The notes: generated by a model from the sequence alone, not told the origin. Positions 18,209 through 27,621 are shown, numbered from the stretch's first letter. The stretch is DNA of 36,774 nucleotides from Candidatus Dormiibacterota bacterium (GCA_035532835.1 DATKQG010000098.1:1-36774), one strand, 5' to 3'. Program-made: numbers and translations.

Positions 18209-19636
18209 ATGCATCGAATCGCAGCGCGGCTGGTCGCGTACGCCGTGCCGGCCGCGCTCGTCCTGGGACTGGCGCTCGGTACGCGGATGCCGGCGGCAGC
18301 GCAAACGCTGGTCGTGCCGCTAACCGGGCAACGCCATCGCGCGATTGCGACCGATTCGCTCTTTCACACGCTGTTCGCCGATTTCTATCCCCAAGACGAC
18401 AAGACGACCTACGTCCACACCGGCGATATTCCCGCGATGTGGCTGCGCGATTCGGCCGAACAAGCGCTGCCGTACGTTCGATTTCTGGTGGCATATCCGA
18501 TTCTGCGAAGGCGCATCGCCGGCGTGATCGAGCGCGACGCACGGAACATCGACAAGGACGTGTATGCGAATGCCTTCACCGCGCGCTACGGGATTTGGGA
18601 GCGCAAATGGGAGGTCGACTCCCCGGGTTGGCCGATGCTACTGGCGCTGGTTTACTGGCAGCATACCGCCGATCGTTCGCTCTTCACACCGGCCCTGCAT
18701 CTCGCGCTCGAGCGCATCGTCTTTACCTACGGTTGCGAAGAGCATCATCGCGTCTGCAACCGCTATCGCTGGCCCCATTCCGTGCCGACGCACGAGCGCT
18801 ACGACGACGCTACCGGATTGATTTGGGGCGCGTTCCGGCCGTCCGACGACCCGGTCGAGTATCGTTTCAACATCCCGCAGAACGCATTCGCGGTCGTCGT
18901 TTTGCGCGTGATAGCGCGGCTTGCGACCGAAGGGTACGCGGATCGCGGGCTCGCGCGGCAAGCCGATGCCGTCGCCGCACGCGTGCAGGTGGGGATTCTC
19001 CGCTACGGTTTGGTCTACGACCCGCAACGCAACGACTGGATGTACGCCTACGAGACCGACGGTGACGGCCGGTTCAATCTGATGGACGACGCCAACATGC
19101 CGAACTTGACCACGCTACCGGCGATCGGCTGGTGCTCCGCCTACGATCCGACGTATCTTGCGACGCGCGCGTTCGCGTTGAGTCTGGATAATCCGTGGTT
19201 CTTCACCGGAAAGTATGGCGAAGGGCTGGGCAGCCCGCATACGCCCTACGGTTACGTCTGGCCGCTCGGGATTATCGGGCGCGCCCTCACCGCGACGTCG
19301 TCGCAAGAAGTCGCCGAAAGCATCACGACGCTCGCGGAGACCGATTCGGAGAACGGGCTCATTCACGAGAGCTTCTATCCCGGAGGATACTGGCGATATA
19401 CGCGCGCCGAGTTCGGTTGGGGCAACGCCCTCTATGCCGAATTAATCTTTCGCTCGCTTGCCGGTTTTCATTCCAATCAGTTCGTGCGCGACCGTACGAT
19501 CGTGCCGTTCGAGGTGCCGAGCGAAACGCCCACGCTCGTTCCGGAGATTACCCAGATCGACAACACCGCGGAATTGATGGCCACCTTAGGACGCTTGCTC
19601 TATTTGGGAAGAATGCGCGCCGGCGAAGTGAAGTGA
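18209..19636 (+). CDS. GH125 exo-alpha-mannosidase (DUF1237), exported
   Basis: 475 residues from ATG 18209, with a signal peptide (about 1-32; hydrophobic AYAVPAALVLGLALG, cleavage near AAAQT). The glycoside hydrolase 125 signature is clear: VHTGDIPAMWLRDSAEQ near residue 75, ERKWEVDSPGWPMLLA, RPSDDPVEYRFNIPQNAFA, MDDANMPNLTTLP, GLGSPHTPYGYVWPL and GLIHESFYPGGYWRYTR. Characterised members are inverting, metal-independent enzymes acting on alpha-1,6-mannosides such as N-glycan fragments. Its stop is directly adjacent to the uppS stop on the other strand. With the GH38 gene at the window start it gives two unrelated mannosidase families, one exported and one apparently cytosolic. Confidence 0.92.
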   Translation: MHRIAARLVAYAVPAALVLGLALGTRMPAAAQTLVVPLTGQRHRAIATDSLFHTLFADFYPQDDKTTYVHTGDIPAMWLRDSAEQALPYVRFLVAYPILRRRIAGVIERDARNIDKDVYANAFTARYGIWERKWEVDSPGWPMLLALVYWQHTADRSLFTPALHLALERIVFTYGCEEHHRVCNRYRWPHSVPTHERYDDATGLIWGAFRPSDDPVEYRFNIPQNAFAVVVLRVIARLATEGYADRGLARQADAVAARVQVGILRYGLVYDPQRNDWMYAYETDGDGRFNLMDDANMPNLTTLPAIGWCSAYDPTYLATRAFALSLDNPWFFTGKYGEGLGSPHTPYGYVWPLGIIGRALTATSSQEVAESITTLAETDSENGLIHESFYPGGYWRYTRAEFGWGNALYAELIFRSLAGFHSNQFVRDRTIVPFEVPSETPTLVPEITQIDNTAELMATLGRLLYLGRMRAGEVK

Positions 19637-20371
19637 CTACCCGCCGAAACGCCGCTGGCGCTGCGTAAATTCGGCAATCGCTTCGGCGAAATGCTCTTCG
19701 GTGAAATCCGGCCACATAAGCGGAAGCGTGAGAAGCTCGGTGTACGCGAGTTGGTAGAGCAGAAAATTCGAGACGCGAAAATCGCCGCCGGTGCGAATCA
19801 GGAGATCCGGATCGGGTGCGTGGGGTGCGTACATGTGCGCGCTCAAGAGCTGCTCGTCGATGTCGTCCGGAGCGAGCGTCCCGGCGGCGACGTTGCGCGC
19901 GATCGCCTGCACCGCACGAACGATCTCCGCGCGGCCGCTGTAATTGAGTGCGAGGGTGAGCGTCAAGCGCGAGTTGTGCTGCGTCGCGCGAACGAGATCG
20001 CGCACGGCCGCGCGTGCCGGAAACGCGAAGGCGTCCAAATCGCCGATCACTTCGACGCGTACGCCCTGCTTCGAAAGGCCCGGTTTCTCGCTCTGGGCGC
20101 ACGCGGCGCAGAGCGACATGATCAGCTCCACCTCGTGCGGGGAACGCCCCCAGTTTTCGGTGGAGAATCCATAGACGGTGATGCGCTCCACGCCGGTAGC
20201 AAGCGCTCCGCGAACGGCCGCCCGCAGCGCCGTAACCCCGCGCCGGTAGCCTTCTACCACAGGTAGCCGGTGAGCGCGTGCCCAACGCCGGTTGCCGTCC
20301 ATAATCAGGGCGACATGGCGAGGGATTTCCAGCGGGATCGGCGCCTGCAACATTTGCTTACTTTGTAGCAC
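19637..20371 (-). CDS. uppS: Isoprenyl transferase (undecaprenyl diphosphate synthase type)
   Basis: This cis-prenyltransferase elongates farnesyl diphosphate to the long-chain lipid carrier for peptidoglycan and other glycans. The 244-residue frame has the catalytic MDGNRRWAR (Asp25), GYRRGVTALR, TVYGFSTENWGR, ALNYSGRAEIV, and the diphosphate-binding DLLIRTGGDFRVSNFLLYQ, then EELHFAEA-like helix. The start is GTG 20371 or more likely ATG 20353 (MLQAPIPLEIPRHVALIMDG). The start region lies within a TACTTTG/CAAAGTA dyad (20359-20377). No cdsA follows; the gene is flanked by GH125 (convergent) and Tricorn (divergent). Confidence 0.96.
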   Translation of the reverse strand: MLQSKQMLQAPIPLEIPRHVALIMDGNRRWARAHRLPVVEGYRRGVTALRAAVRGALATGVERITVYGFSTENWGRSPHEVELIMSLCAACAQSEKPGLSKQGVRVEVIGDLDAFAFPARAAVRDLVRATQHNSRLTLTLALNYSGRAEIVRAVQAIARNVAAGTLAPDDIDEQLLSAHMYAPHAPDPDLLIRTGGDFRVSNFLLYQLAYTELLTLPLMWPDFTEEHFAEAIAEFTQRQRRFGG

Positions 20372-20377
20372 AAAGTA
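20359..20377. promoter_or_regulatory. Dyad over the uppS start region
   Basis: TACTTTG (20359-20365) and CAAAGTA (20371-20377) form a perfect 7-bp inverted repeat with a 5-bp centre. It is AT-rich compared with its surroundings and overlaps the first possible uppS start (20371) in the divergent uppS/Tricorn gap. It may be an operator. If uppS starts at 20353 it would lie in the 5' leader. Confidence 0.3.
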
Positions 20378-20434
20378 TTTGCGCCCGCAAGGTGGCGGGG
20401 GGACGCGCGCCGGTCGCCAACCTCCATCCTATCT

Positions 20435-23400
20435 ATGAATCAGGGTTACTATCGATATCCGACGATCGCCGGCGAACGTCTAGTTTTTGTTTGCGAGGAC
20501 GACCTCTGGAGCGTTCCGCTTCGGGGCGGCGTCGCGACCCGCCTGACGGTCAGCTTCGGAGCCTGCTCGATGCCGCGGCTCTCGCCGGACGGGCAAAGCA
20601 TTGCCTTCGTTTCGAACGACGAGGGGAACCCCGAAGTCTACGTGATGCCCGCGGGCGGCGGCCAGCCCGAGCGGCGCACGTTCCTGGGATCGACCGTTGC
20701 ATCTGTCGTCGGCTGGAGCGCCGACGGCAGCGACATCTATTTCGTCGCTAACCCCACCGCCTGGTACGAGGGCGAGACGCGCCCGTTCGCCGTCGCCCGC
20801 GATGGTGGAGCGCCACGCGAACTGCACGTCGGGCACGCGCGTTCGTTCTCGTTCGGTCAGAACGGCGGCATGGTTTTGGGGCGCAACGCCAACGACCCGG
20901 CCCGTTGGAAGCGCTATCGCGGCGGGACCGCGGGCGAGATCTGGATCGACGCGCCGGCAACCGGCGAGTTCGAGCGCCTGCCGCTGCCCGATGGAAATCC
21001 AACTTGGCCGATGTGGCTGGGCGAGCGGGTCTTCTTCCTCGCCGATCACGACGGCATTGCGAATATCTACTCGTGTTCGATCGACGGATCGGACGTTACG
21101 CGCCATACGCACGAAGCGGAGTATTACGCCCGCTTCCCCTCGACCGACGGCACGCGCATCGTCTATACGGCCGGCGGAGCCATCGCGCTCTACGATATCG
21201 CGAGCGATACGACGACGGAGATTTCGATCGAAACGCCCTCGGCCGCACCGCAGACCGTGCGCCGTTTCGAGGGCGCGTCCGAATCGCTCGAAGATTTTTC
21301 GCCGCATCCCGACGGAACGCGCCTCTGCTTCATCTCGCGCGGCCAAGCGTTTAGCATGCCGCTCTTCGAAGGGGCGGTGATCCATCACGGCTATTCCAGC
21401 CGCATCCGTACGCGGCTAGCGCAATGGTTGCATGACGGCAAGCGCTTCGCGTGCGTCACGGATCGCAACGGCTACGAGCAGATCGCCGTACAGCGCGCGG
21501 ACGACGCTGAAGAAGCGCGCACCGTTACCGACGGCGATATCGGACGCATCACCGAGTTGGTATGCTCGCCCAAGAACGACACCGTCGCGTTCGCCAACCA
21601 TCGGCACGAATTGTGCGTCCTCGACTTGAGTGACGGAAACATTCGCAAGCTCGATACGAGCCCGGCAAATCGCATCACGGACGTGGCATTTTCTCCCGAT
21701 GGCCGCTATTTGGCGTACGTGTGGTGGCCCGCGCAAGGCACGTCGATCGTGCGCGTTGCAAAGGTGAAATCCGGAAAAATCCACGACGTGACCTCGCCGT
21801 TGCGCGTCGATCACTCACCCGCGTGGGATCCGGAAGGCAAGTATCTCTATTTTATCTCGACCCGCGACTTCAATCCGGTCTACGACGCGCTGCAATTCGA
21901 TCTGAGCTTCCCCCAAGCCCAGCGCCCGTTCCTCGTGACGCTGCGCAACGACGTGCCCTCGCCGTTCGTCGCACAACCCAAACCGATCCATCGCGAGCAC
22001 GAGCACGATCACGACGCGCAGGATGAAGGCGATAAGAAGGCCGGCAAGCTTCCCGATATCGACATCGATTTCGACGGTATTACCGGGCGCATTCTCTCAT
22101 TCCCGATCGAAGAGGGCGAATACGACCAGGTCATCGCGGCCAAGGGACGCGCGCTCTTCACGCGGATGCCGGTGCACGGCATCAAGCCGGCGGGACGCGA
22201 CGACGACGACGATCACACGCTGGGCGTATTGATCGCCTACGATTTCGAGCAACAACGCAGCGCCATCGTTGCCCACGACGTGAACGAGATCCGCATGGGC
22301 GCCGACGGCCACACGCTCGTCTATCGTTCGAACGATCGCTTGCGCGTCATCGACGCCGCGAGCGACCTCCCCGAGGACGAGGCCGATAAGCCATTGCCCG
22401 AAGCCGGTCGCAAGAGCGGCTGGATCGATCTGGACCGGGCGAGCGTCGAAATCGTCCCGCGCGACGAATGGGCGCAGATGTATCGCGAAGCGTGGCGCCT
22501 GCAGACCGAGCAGTTCTGGGTCGAAGACATGAGCGACATCGATTGGGACCGCGTCTTCGATCGTTATAGCAGCGTCCTCAAACGCGTGCGCACGCGCACC
22601 GAACTCTCGGATTTAATCTGGGAAATGCAGGGCGAACTCGGCACATCGCACGCCTACGAATACGGCGGCGACCACCGCATTCCACCTCAGTATCAGCGCG
22701 GATTCCTGGGCGCTGATATCGTGTGGGACGGCGAGCGCAACGGCTATCGCATCGAGCGCATCTATCGAGGCGATTCTTGGACGCGTGAGAGCGATTCGCC
22801 GCTGGCCGAACCCGGCTTGGACATTCACGAAGGCGATCTCATCGTCGGCGTCAACGGCAAACGCGCCACCGCGACGCTCTCGCCCGATCACCTGCTGGTG
22901 AACGCTGCGGGCAAAGACGTCGCGCTCACGATCAAGACGCGAAAGGACGAGGAGCGCACGCTGCTTGTCAAAGCCTTGAAGAGCGAGTCGAGCCTGCGTT
23001 ACCGCGCGTGGGTGGAGGCGCGCCGCGCGTACGTGCACGAGCGAACCGGCGGGCGCGTCGGCTACGTCCATATTCCGGACATGGGCCCGTGGGGATTCTC
23101 CGAATTCCATCGCGGTTATTTAAGCGAATTCGACCGCAACGGGTTGATCGTCGACGTGCGCTACAATCGCGGCGGACACGTTTCGCCGCTGCTTCTCGAA
23201 AAGCTCGCGCGCAAGCGCGTCGGCTACGACGTCCCTCGCTACGGTGCGGCCGTGCCGTATCCGCCGGAGTCGGTCAGCGGCCCGATGGTTGCGATCACCA
23301 ATCAATTTGCGGGATCCGACGGCGACATCTTCAGCCACTGCTTTAAGCTCTACAAGCTCGGTCCGCTGGTCGGAAAGCGCACCTGGGGCGGGGTAATCGG

Positions 23401-23668
23401 CATCAATCCATACCATCATCTCGTCGATGGTTCGCTCACGACGCAGCCCGAGTATTCGTTCTGGTTTAGCGACGTTGGTTGGAAAGTCGAAAACTACGGC
23501 ACGGATCCCGACTACGACGTCGATATCGCTCCGCACGATTATCGCGACGGCAAAGACCCGCAGATGGACTTCGCGCTACGCTTGATGGAGCGTTCGCTCG
23601 AAACCGCGGTCGAGGTGCGTCCGGATCTCACCACGCGTCCGTCGCTCCCGCTGCCCACCTTGCAGTAA
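20435..23668 (+). CDS. Tricorn protease homologue
   Basis: 1077 residues, matching the length of archaeal Tricorn. An N-terminal six-bladed beta propeller (about 1-300) and a seven-bladed propeller (about 310-660) show repeated SPDGQ/IAFVS-type blades. A His/Asp-rich acidic insertion occurs around 515-535. The helical, PDZ (about 755-850) and S41-type catalytic regions follow. Catalytic residues can be placed: His739 in GTSHAYE, Ser961 in NQFAGSDGD and Glu1019 in GWKVENYG, matching H746, S965 and E1023 of the Thermoplasma enzyme. Tricorn trims peptides released by the proteasome or other proteases in the cytosol; no signal peptide is present here, consistent with that. It is monocistronic as far as visible. 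Confidence 0.95.
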   Translation: MNQGYYRYPTIAGERLVFVCEDDLWSVPLRGGVATRLTVSFGACSMPRLSPDGQSIAFVSNDEGNPEVYVMPAGGGQPERRTFLGSTVASVVGWSADGSDIYFVANPTAWYEGETRPFAVARDGGAPRELHVGHARSFSFGQNGGMVLGRNANDPARWKRYRGGTAGEIWIDAPATGEFERLPLPDGNPTWPMWLGERVFFLADHDGIANIYSCSIDGSDVTRHTHEAEYYARFPSTDGTRIVYTAGGAIALYDIASDTTTEISIETPSAAPQTVRRFEGASESLEDFSPHPDGTRLCFISRGQAFSMPLFEGAVIHHGYSSRIRTRLAQWLHDGKRFACVTDRNGYEQIAVQRADDAEEARTVTDGDIGRITELVCSPKNDTVAFANHRHELCVLDLSDGNIRKLDTSPANRITDVAFSPDGRYLAYVWWPAQGTSIVRVAKVKSGKIHDVTSPLRVDHSPAWDPEGKYLYFISTRDFNPVYDALQFDLSFPQAQRPFLVTLRNDVPSPFVAQPKPIHREHEHDHDAQDEGDKKAGKLPDIDIDFDGITGRILSFPIEEGEYDQVIAAKGRALFTRMPVHGIKPAGRDDDDDHTLGVLIAYDFEQQRSAIVAHDVNEIRMGADGHTLVYRSNDRLRVIDAASDLPEDEADKPLPEAGRKSGWIDLDRASVEIVPRDEWAQMYREAWRLQTEQFWVEDMSDIDWDRVFDRYSSVLKRVRTRTELSDLIWEMQGELGTSHAYEYGGDHRIPPQYQRGFLGADIVWDGERNGYRIERIYRGDSWTRESDSPLAEPGLDIHEGDLIVGVNGKRATATLSPDHLLVNAAGKDVALTIKTRKDEERTLLVKALKSESSLRYRAWVEARRAYVHERTGGRVGYVHIPDMGPWGFSEFHRGYLSEFDRNGLIVDVRYNRGGHVSPLLLEKLARKRVGYDVPRYGAAVPYPPESVSGPMVAITNQFAGSDGDIFSHCFKLYKLGPLVGKRTWGGVIGINPYHHLVDGSLTTQPEYSFWFSDVGWKVENYGTDPDYDVDIAPHDYRDGKDPQMDFALRLMERSLETAVEVRPDLTTRPSLPLPTLQ

Positions 23669-23854
23669 CGCTCGAAGCGCTATCGCCTCAACGGGATCGA
23701 TCGGCGTCTCGACGCGTTCGATCAGAAAATCGATGCGCGATTCGCTCAGGTCGACGCGCGCTTCGGGCATGTCGAGCAACAGTTCATGTGTGTCATCGGC
23801 TTGATCGTCACGTCGTGGGTGACGACGATCCTCGCGGTTCTGCTCCACCGCTAA
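23669..23854 (+). pseudogene. Start-less frame: coiled coil plus C-terminal TM (gene remnant)
   Basis: Directly after the Tricorn TAA, in the same frame, 61 sense codons run to a TAA at 23852. They encode an amphipathic repeat (IDRRLDAFDQKIDARFAQVD, then ARFGHVEQQF) and a membrane helix (VIGLIVTSWVTTILAVLL). This is the typical C-terminus of small bacterial coiled-coil, tail-anchored proteins. No ATG, GTG or TTG precedes the coiled coil; the first ATG is just before the helix. It is probably the 3' remnant of a small gene whose start was lost. Stop-codon readthrough from Tricorn is possible but less likely, because Tricorn homologues end near this stop. Confidence 0.45.
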
Positions 23855-23876
23855 CCGCAGCCGCTCGGAAATCCAC

Positions 23877-23911
23877 AAAAACGCGCTCCCACCGGGCGCG
23901 TTTTTGTTTTG
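23877..23911 (+). terminator. Rho-independent terminator before aceA
   Basis: AAAAACGCGC (23877-23886) pairs with GCGCGTTTTT (23896-23905) around a 9-nt loop, giving a perfect 10-bp stem followed by GTTTTG. The A-rich 5' side could also terminate minus-strand transcription. It separates Tricorn and its downstream remnant from the aceA-aceB promoter. It lies in the only stretch over 300 bases without an intact gene (23669-24062), which also holds the remnant frame, the promoter and a dyad. Confidence 0.85.
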
Positions 23912-23931
23912 TATTTTTATCAATGGGAATG

Positions 23932-23960
23932 TTGACAAGATGAGCGCGCTTTCGTATAAG
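23932..23960 (+). promoter_or_regulatory. Sigma70-type promoter for aceA-aceB
   Basis: TTGACA at 23932-23937 and TATAAG at 23955-23960 are spaced by 17 bp, an almost consensus housekeeping promoter. Transcription should start near 23967 and give a leader of about 95 nt before the aceA GTG at 24063. It follows directly after a terminator. Such a strong core promoter suggests control by repression, because glyoxylate-shunt genes are normally conditionally expressed. Confidence 0.8.
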
Positions 23961-23966
23961 TGAATG

Positions 23967-23989
23967 AACCATCCAACGATGCGATGGTT
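23967..23989. promoter_or_regulatory. Inverted repeat at the aceA transcription start (candidate operator)
   Basis: AACCATC (23967-23973) and GATGGTT (23983-23989) are perfect 7-bp inverted repeats separated by 9 bp. They begin at the predicted +1 of the aceA promoter. A repressor bound here would block initiation; as RNA it could also form a 5' hairpin. No regulator gene is adjacent, so the factor is unknown. Confidence 0.45.
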
Positions 23990-24062
23990 GCGGTCCAATG
24001 GGCCGGTCCATTACATAGTCCGCCACCATCCATTTTTAACTGTCGATCGAGAGGAGCCGTCC

Positions 24063-25373
24063 GTGAGTACCATAGAGAACCGCGCCGCATCGCTCAAAGC
24101 CGCCTGGGCAAACGATACCCGCTGGAGCGGCGTCGAGCGCCGTTACAGCGCCGAAGAAGTCGTTCGCCTTCAGGGGAGCGTCGTCGTCGAACAGACCCTG
24201 GCGCGGCTGGGTGCCGACCGGCTCTGGAGCCTGCTGCACGAATCCGCCGCCACCGCGGCGCTGGGCACCATGACCGGCGGCCAGGCGGTCCAAGCCGCCA
24301 AGGCCGGCCTCAAAGCGATCTACTGCAGCGGCTGGCAAGTCGCCGCCGACGCCAACGTCTCGGGCAACGTCTACCCGGACCAAAGCCTCTACCCGGTCAA
24401 CAGCGTCCCGACGCTGGTAAAGCGCATCAACAGCGCTCTCCAGCGCTACGACCAAATCGAGACGGTCGAAGGACACGGCGGGGAAGAACACTACCTCCCG
24501 ATCGTCGCCGATGCAGAAGCCGGATTCGGCGGCGCGCTCAACGTGTTCGAACTGATTAAGGCCCTCATCGAAGCCGGTGCCGCCGGCGTCCACCTCGAAG
24601 ACCAGTTGAGCTCCGAGAAGAAGTGTGGACACTTGGGAGGCAAGGTGCTGATCCCGACACAACAGGCGGTTCGCCATCTCGTTGCGGCCCGACTGGCGGC
24701 CGACGTCTTGAACGTGCCGACCATCATCATCGCGCGCACCGATGCGGGAGCCGCGACGTTGATCACCAGCGATATCGATCCGGTCGATCGCGCCTTCATT
24801 ACCGGCGATCGCACGGCCGAGGGATTCTTCGTCACCAAACAAGGCATCGATGCGTGCATCGCGCGTGGTTTGGCCTACGCGCCCTACTGCGATCTGCTCT
24901 GGATGGAAACGTCGGAGCCCAATATCGAGGAAGCACGCGCGTTCGCGCAAGCCATCCACGCGAAGTTCCCGGGGAAACTGCTGGCATACAACTGCTCGCC
25001 GTCGTTCAACTGGAAGAAAAAACTGGACGAGAGCGCGATCGCAACCTTCCGCGAAGATCTCAATGCCATGGGATACAAGTTCCAATTCATCACGCTGGCA
25101 GGCTTCCACGCGCTCAATTACAGCTTCTTCGAACTAGCACGCGATTTCAACGCTCGCGGCATGTCGGCGTACGCCGAATTCCAGCAGTCGGAATTCCGCA
25201 GCGAGGAGTTCGGTTATACCGCAACGCGTCATCAGCGCGAAGTGGGGACCGGTTATTTCGACGAGGTCGCGCAAGTCGTGAGCGAAGGGCTCTCGTCCAC
25301 CACGGCGCTCAAAGGCTCGACCGAGACCGAGCAATTCTACGAGAACGGCCATCGCGAGCACGCTCACGCATGA
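24063..25373 (+). CDS. aceA: Isocitrate lyase
   Basis: The enzyme splits isocitrate to glyoxylate and succinate, the first step of the glyoxylate shunt. I place the start at GTG 24063 because AGAGGAG lies a few bases upstream and the product (436 aa) has the normal ICL length. An in-frame ATG at 23964 lies at the predicted transcription start and would add 33 atypical residues. Motifs include [29 protein letters not shown] (split over about 72-105), ADAEAGFGG, and the catalytic KKCGH with Cys188, then [15 protein letters not shown] and GMSAYAEFQ. aceB follows with an ATGA overlap. Confidence 0.96.
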   Translation: MSTIENRAASLKAAWANDTRWSGVERRYSAEEVVRLQGSVVVEQTLARLGADRLWSLLHESAATAALGTMTGGQAVQAAKAGLKAIYCSGWQVAADANVSGNVYPDQSLYPVNSVPTLVKRINSALQRYDQIETVEGHGGEEHYLPIVADAEAGFGGALNVFELIKALIEAGAAGVHLEDQLSSEKKCGHLGGKVLIPTQQAVRHLVAARLAADVLNVPTIIIARTDAGAATLITSDIDPVDRAFITGDRTAEGFFVTKQGIDACIARGLAYAPYCDLLWMETSEPNIEEARAFAQAIHAKFPGKLLAYNCSPSFNWKKKLDESAIATFREDLNAMGYKFQFITLAGFHALNYSFFELARDFNARGMSAYAEFQQSEFRSEEFGYTATRHQREVGTGYFDEVAQVVSEGLSSTTALKGSTETEQFYENGHREHAHA

Positions 25374-26875
25374 ACTTCGCACCAGCCGGCTTTGCAATCG
25401 ATCGCGACCTGCCAGCCGGGTTCGCAGAGTTCTATCGGCCGCTGCACGAGCGTTTTACGCCCGAACAGCAACGCTTAGCGCGCGCGCGGGCCACCCGGCT
25501 CGCGCGCTCGCACGCGGGCGAATTGCCGACGTATGCCGCACCATCCGAGGCCACAACCACGGCATGGCAGATCGAACTCCCCGAGTGGTGCCGCGATCAA
25601 CGTAACCAGATGACTGGGCCCGCAGACGATGCGGAACTCGTCGTCAAGATGATCAATTCAGGCGCTCCCGGCGTGATGCTCGATCTCGAAGACTCGATGG
25701 CCAACACCTGGGATCACCTCATGCTCGGGCACGCAAATATCGTGCGCGCGCTCTATGGCGAACTCACCTACGAAGATCGTAAGCGCGGAGGCACCGTCGG
25801 CATCAAGCCGAGCCCGACGGTAGTTTGGAACCGCGTCCGCGGGCTGCACATCTCGCAAGGGGGTATATTCGAAGACGCCCTGACGAGTGCGTCACTCTTC
25901 GACGTCGCGCTCCTGGCATACAATCTCGATTTCGAGCGCCTGCGTCATCCACTCTGCATCTACATTCCAAAATCGGAAGCGGCCGACGAAGCGTTCTGGT
26001 GGCGCGATCTCTTTGGAGCGTTGATCGCGGCAAAGGGATGGAAGCCGGGATCGATTCGCGCGATGGCGCTAGTGGAATCCCATCCCATGGCGTATGCCAT
26101 GGAAGAATTTCTCTTTAACCTGCGCGAGTATATCCTAGGGTTGAACTTGGGCCGCTGGGATTACATGGCGAGCTTGATTCACTTCAACCTGCACGATCCG
26201 CAGTGGTTGCTGCCCGACCGCAACACGATTCCGCTCGACATTCCGTTCTTCCAAAACTTGCGGACGTTGCTCCCGGATACTACGCACAAGCACGGAGCGC
26301 TCGCGATCGGCGGCATGACCGCACTCTATCCCAGCCGCGAAGATCCCGAACTCAACGCGCGGGCGCTGGCCGTCCTCGAACGCGATAAAAAGAACGAAGC
26401 GTCGTGCTTCATGGACGGCGCGTGGACCGGCCACCCGGACCAAAACGCGATCGCCGTCGCGCAATTTCCCGCCCCGAATCAGTTGGATCGCCGCCCCCAT
26501 CTCGACGATCCGCACCCCGATTTGCGGCCATCGCCCAAGGGTGTCGGGTCGACCACGCTCGAGGGCACCCGCGCTGCCGTGCGTACGGTCATTCGCTATC
26601 GCAACGGCGTGCTCGAAGGCCGGGGCGCCAGCCTCCTCGACGGCTATATGGAAGACCTCGCGACCGATCGCATCTATCGCCTGATGATCGCGCAGCGCGT
26701 GCGCTTCCCGGGCGCGTACACGCCGCCGTCTTTAGGGGGCCTCTTCGACGAAGAGCTCGCCCGCATCGTTGCGGAGTTGCCGGCCGGAACCGACGACGCG
26801 ACGAAATTGCGATATCGCAAGGCTCGCGATCTCTCCGAGCAGATGATCGCCACCGGAGCATTCGATCCCACATAG
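25370..26875 (+). CDS. aceB: Malate synthase A
   Basis: Condenses glyoxylate with acetyl-CoA to malate, completing the glyoxylate shunt with the upstream isocitrate lyase. Starting at ATG 25370 (overlapping the aceA stop), the protein is 501 aa, within the usual range for the A isoform. Motifs include [15 protein letters not shown], the RGLHI segment with catalytic Arg, [51 protein letters not shown] and [12 protein letters not shown]. The C-terminal plug region has [19 protein letters not shown]-like sequence with the catalytic Asp in MED. A hairpin follows 11 nt after the stop. Confidence 0.96.
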   Translation: MNFAPAGFAIDRDLPAGFAEFYRPLHERFTPEQQRLARARATRLARSHAGELPTYAAPSEATTTAWQIELPEWCRDQRNQMTGPADDAELVVKMINSGAPGVMLDLEDSMANTWDHLMLGHANIVRALYGELTYEDRKRGGTVGIKPSPTVVWNRVRGLHISQGGIFEDALTSASLFDVALLAYNLDFERLRHPLCIYIPKSEAADEAFWWRDLFGALIAAKGWKPGSIRAMALVESHPMAYAMEEFLFNLREYILGLNLGRWDYMASLIHFNLHDPQWLLPDRNTIPLDIPFFQNLRTLLPDTTHKHGALAIGGMTALYPSREDPELNARALAVLERDKKNEASCFMDGAWTGHPDQNAIAVAQFPAPNQLDRRPHLDDPHPDLRPSPKGVGSTTLEGTRAAVRTVIRYRNGVLEGRGASLLDGYMEDLATDRIYRLMIAQRVRFPGAYTPPSLGGLFDEELARIVAELPAGTDDATKLRYRKARDLSEQMIATGAFDPT

Positions 26876-26886
26876 CCTAGCGTGAA

Positions 26887-26920
26887 AAGGGGTGCGGCCG
26901 CATGAACGGCTGCGCCCCTT
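26887..26920 (+). terminator. Hairpin after aceB, possible terminator
   Basis: AAGGGGTGCGGCCG (26887-26900) pairs with CGGCTGCGCCCCTT (26907-26920) around a 6-nt loop. The 14-bp stem has two G-U pairs that only form in plus-strand RNA. The 3' tail is CTCGTAT and lacks a clean T run, so it could be a weak terminator or a stabilising 3' hairpin. It also contains an ATG (26902), which makes that codon an unlikely start for the next gene. Confidence 0.5.
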
Positions 26921-26937
26921 CTCGTATCTCGGGGACG

Positions 26938-27621
26938 ATGACCCAACAAGCAGCGCTCCTGGTCCTGGCCGTCGTGGCCGTCGGCATTCTGCATACGCTC
27001 GTACCGGACCACTGGGCCCCGATCGCGCTGCTGGCACGGCAATCCGGCTGGACGCGCGTCCAAACGGCGCGCGCCGCCTTCATCGCAGGCTTCGGGCATA
27101 CCGTCTCGACCCTGGCGATCGGCATCATCGTCTGGCTCGCAGGAGTCGCCTTCGCCGAGCGTTTCGGCCGCGACGTATCGGTCGCGTCGAGCCTGGCGCT
27201 CATCGGATTCGGCGGGTGGATCGCGATCTCGTCATGGCGGGAAGCTCGCGGAGACGCGCATCACCAACACGGCCTCGGCGACGAGCATGACCACGAGCAT
27301 GATGTCGATATCGCCAGCGGCGCCGCGCGCCTTGCCAAGCCGAACGCTCGAATGGCGCTCCTGCTCATCCTGGGCTCCTCGCCGATGATCGAAGGCATCC
27401 CGGCGTTCTTTGCCGCTTCAAAATTCGGCTTTGGATTGATCGCGCTGATGTCGGTGCTGTTCGCTGCGAGCACGATCGTGACGTACATGGTCCTGTGCGT
27501 CTACTCGCACGCCGCCTTGGAGCGCGTCTCGTTCGGCCCGCTCGAGAAATACGGAGAGGTCCTCAGCGGCGCGTTCATCGCGATCGTCGGCGTGGTCTTT
27601 CTGATCTGGCCGATTGCATAA
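26938..27621 (+). CDS. NicO-like nickel/cobalt transporter family membrane protein
   Basis: 227 residues from ATG 26938, just after GGGGACG; a further upstream ATG (26902) is buried in a hairpin. About six membrane helices are visible. The first contains the family-type metal motif (H19, then PDHW at 23-26). A second segment has GFGHTVSTLAIGI, and the C-terminal half has LLLILGSSPMIEGIPAFF. A cytoplasmic His/Asp-rich loop (HHQHGLGDEHDHEHD, around residue 105-120) is typical of transition-metal efflux or uptake proteins. Nickel or cobalt is likely; cobalt would suit a genome with B12-dependent mutase, but this is inference. No regulator of the metal type is adjacent. Confidence 0.75.
   Translation: MTQQAALLVLAVVAVGILHTLVPDHWAPIALLARQSGWTRVQTARAAFIAGFGHTVSTLAIGIIVWLAGVAFAERFGRDVSVASSLALIGFGGWIAISSWREARGDAHHQHGLGDEHDHEHDVDIASGAARLAKPNARMALLLILGSSPMIEGIPAFFAASKFGFGLIALMSVLFAASTIVTYMVLCVYSHAALERVSFGPLEKYGEVLSGAFIAIVGVVFLIWPIA

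Noticed and set aside
24623-25369. Open frame extending malate synthase upstream through aceA
   Set aside because: It is the out-of-frame shadow of isocitrate lyase; aceB starts at the ATGA overlap at 25370.
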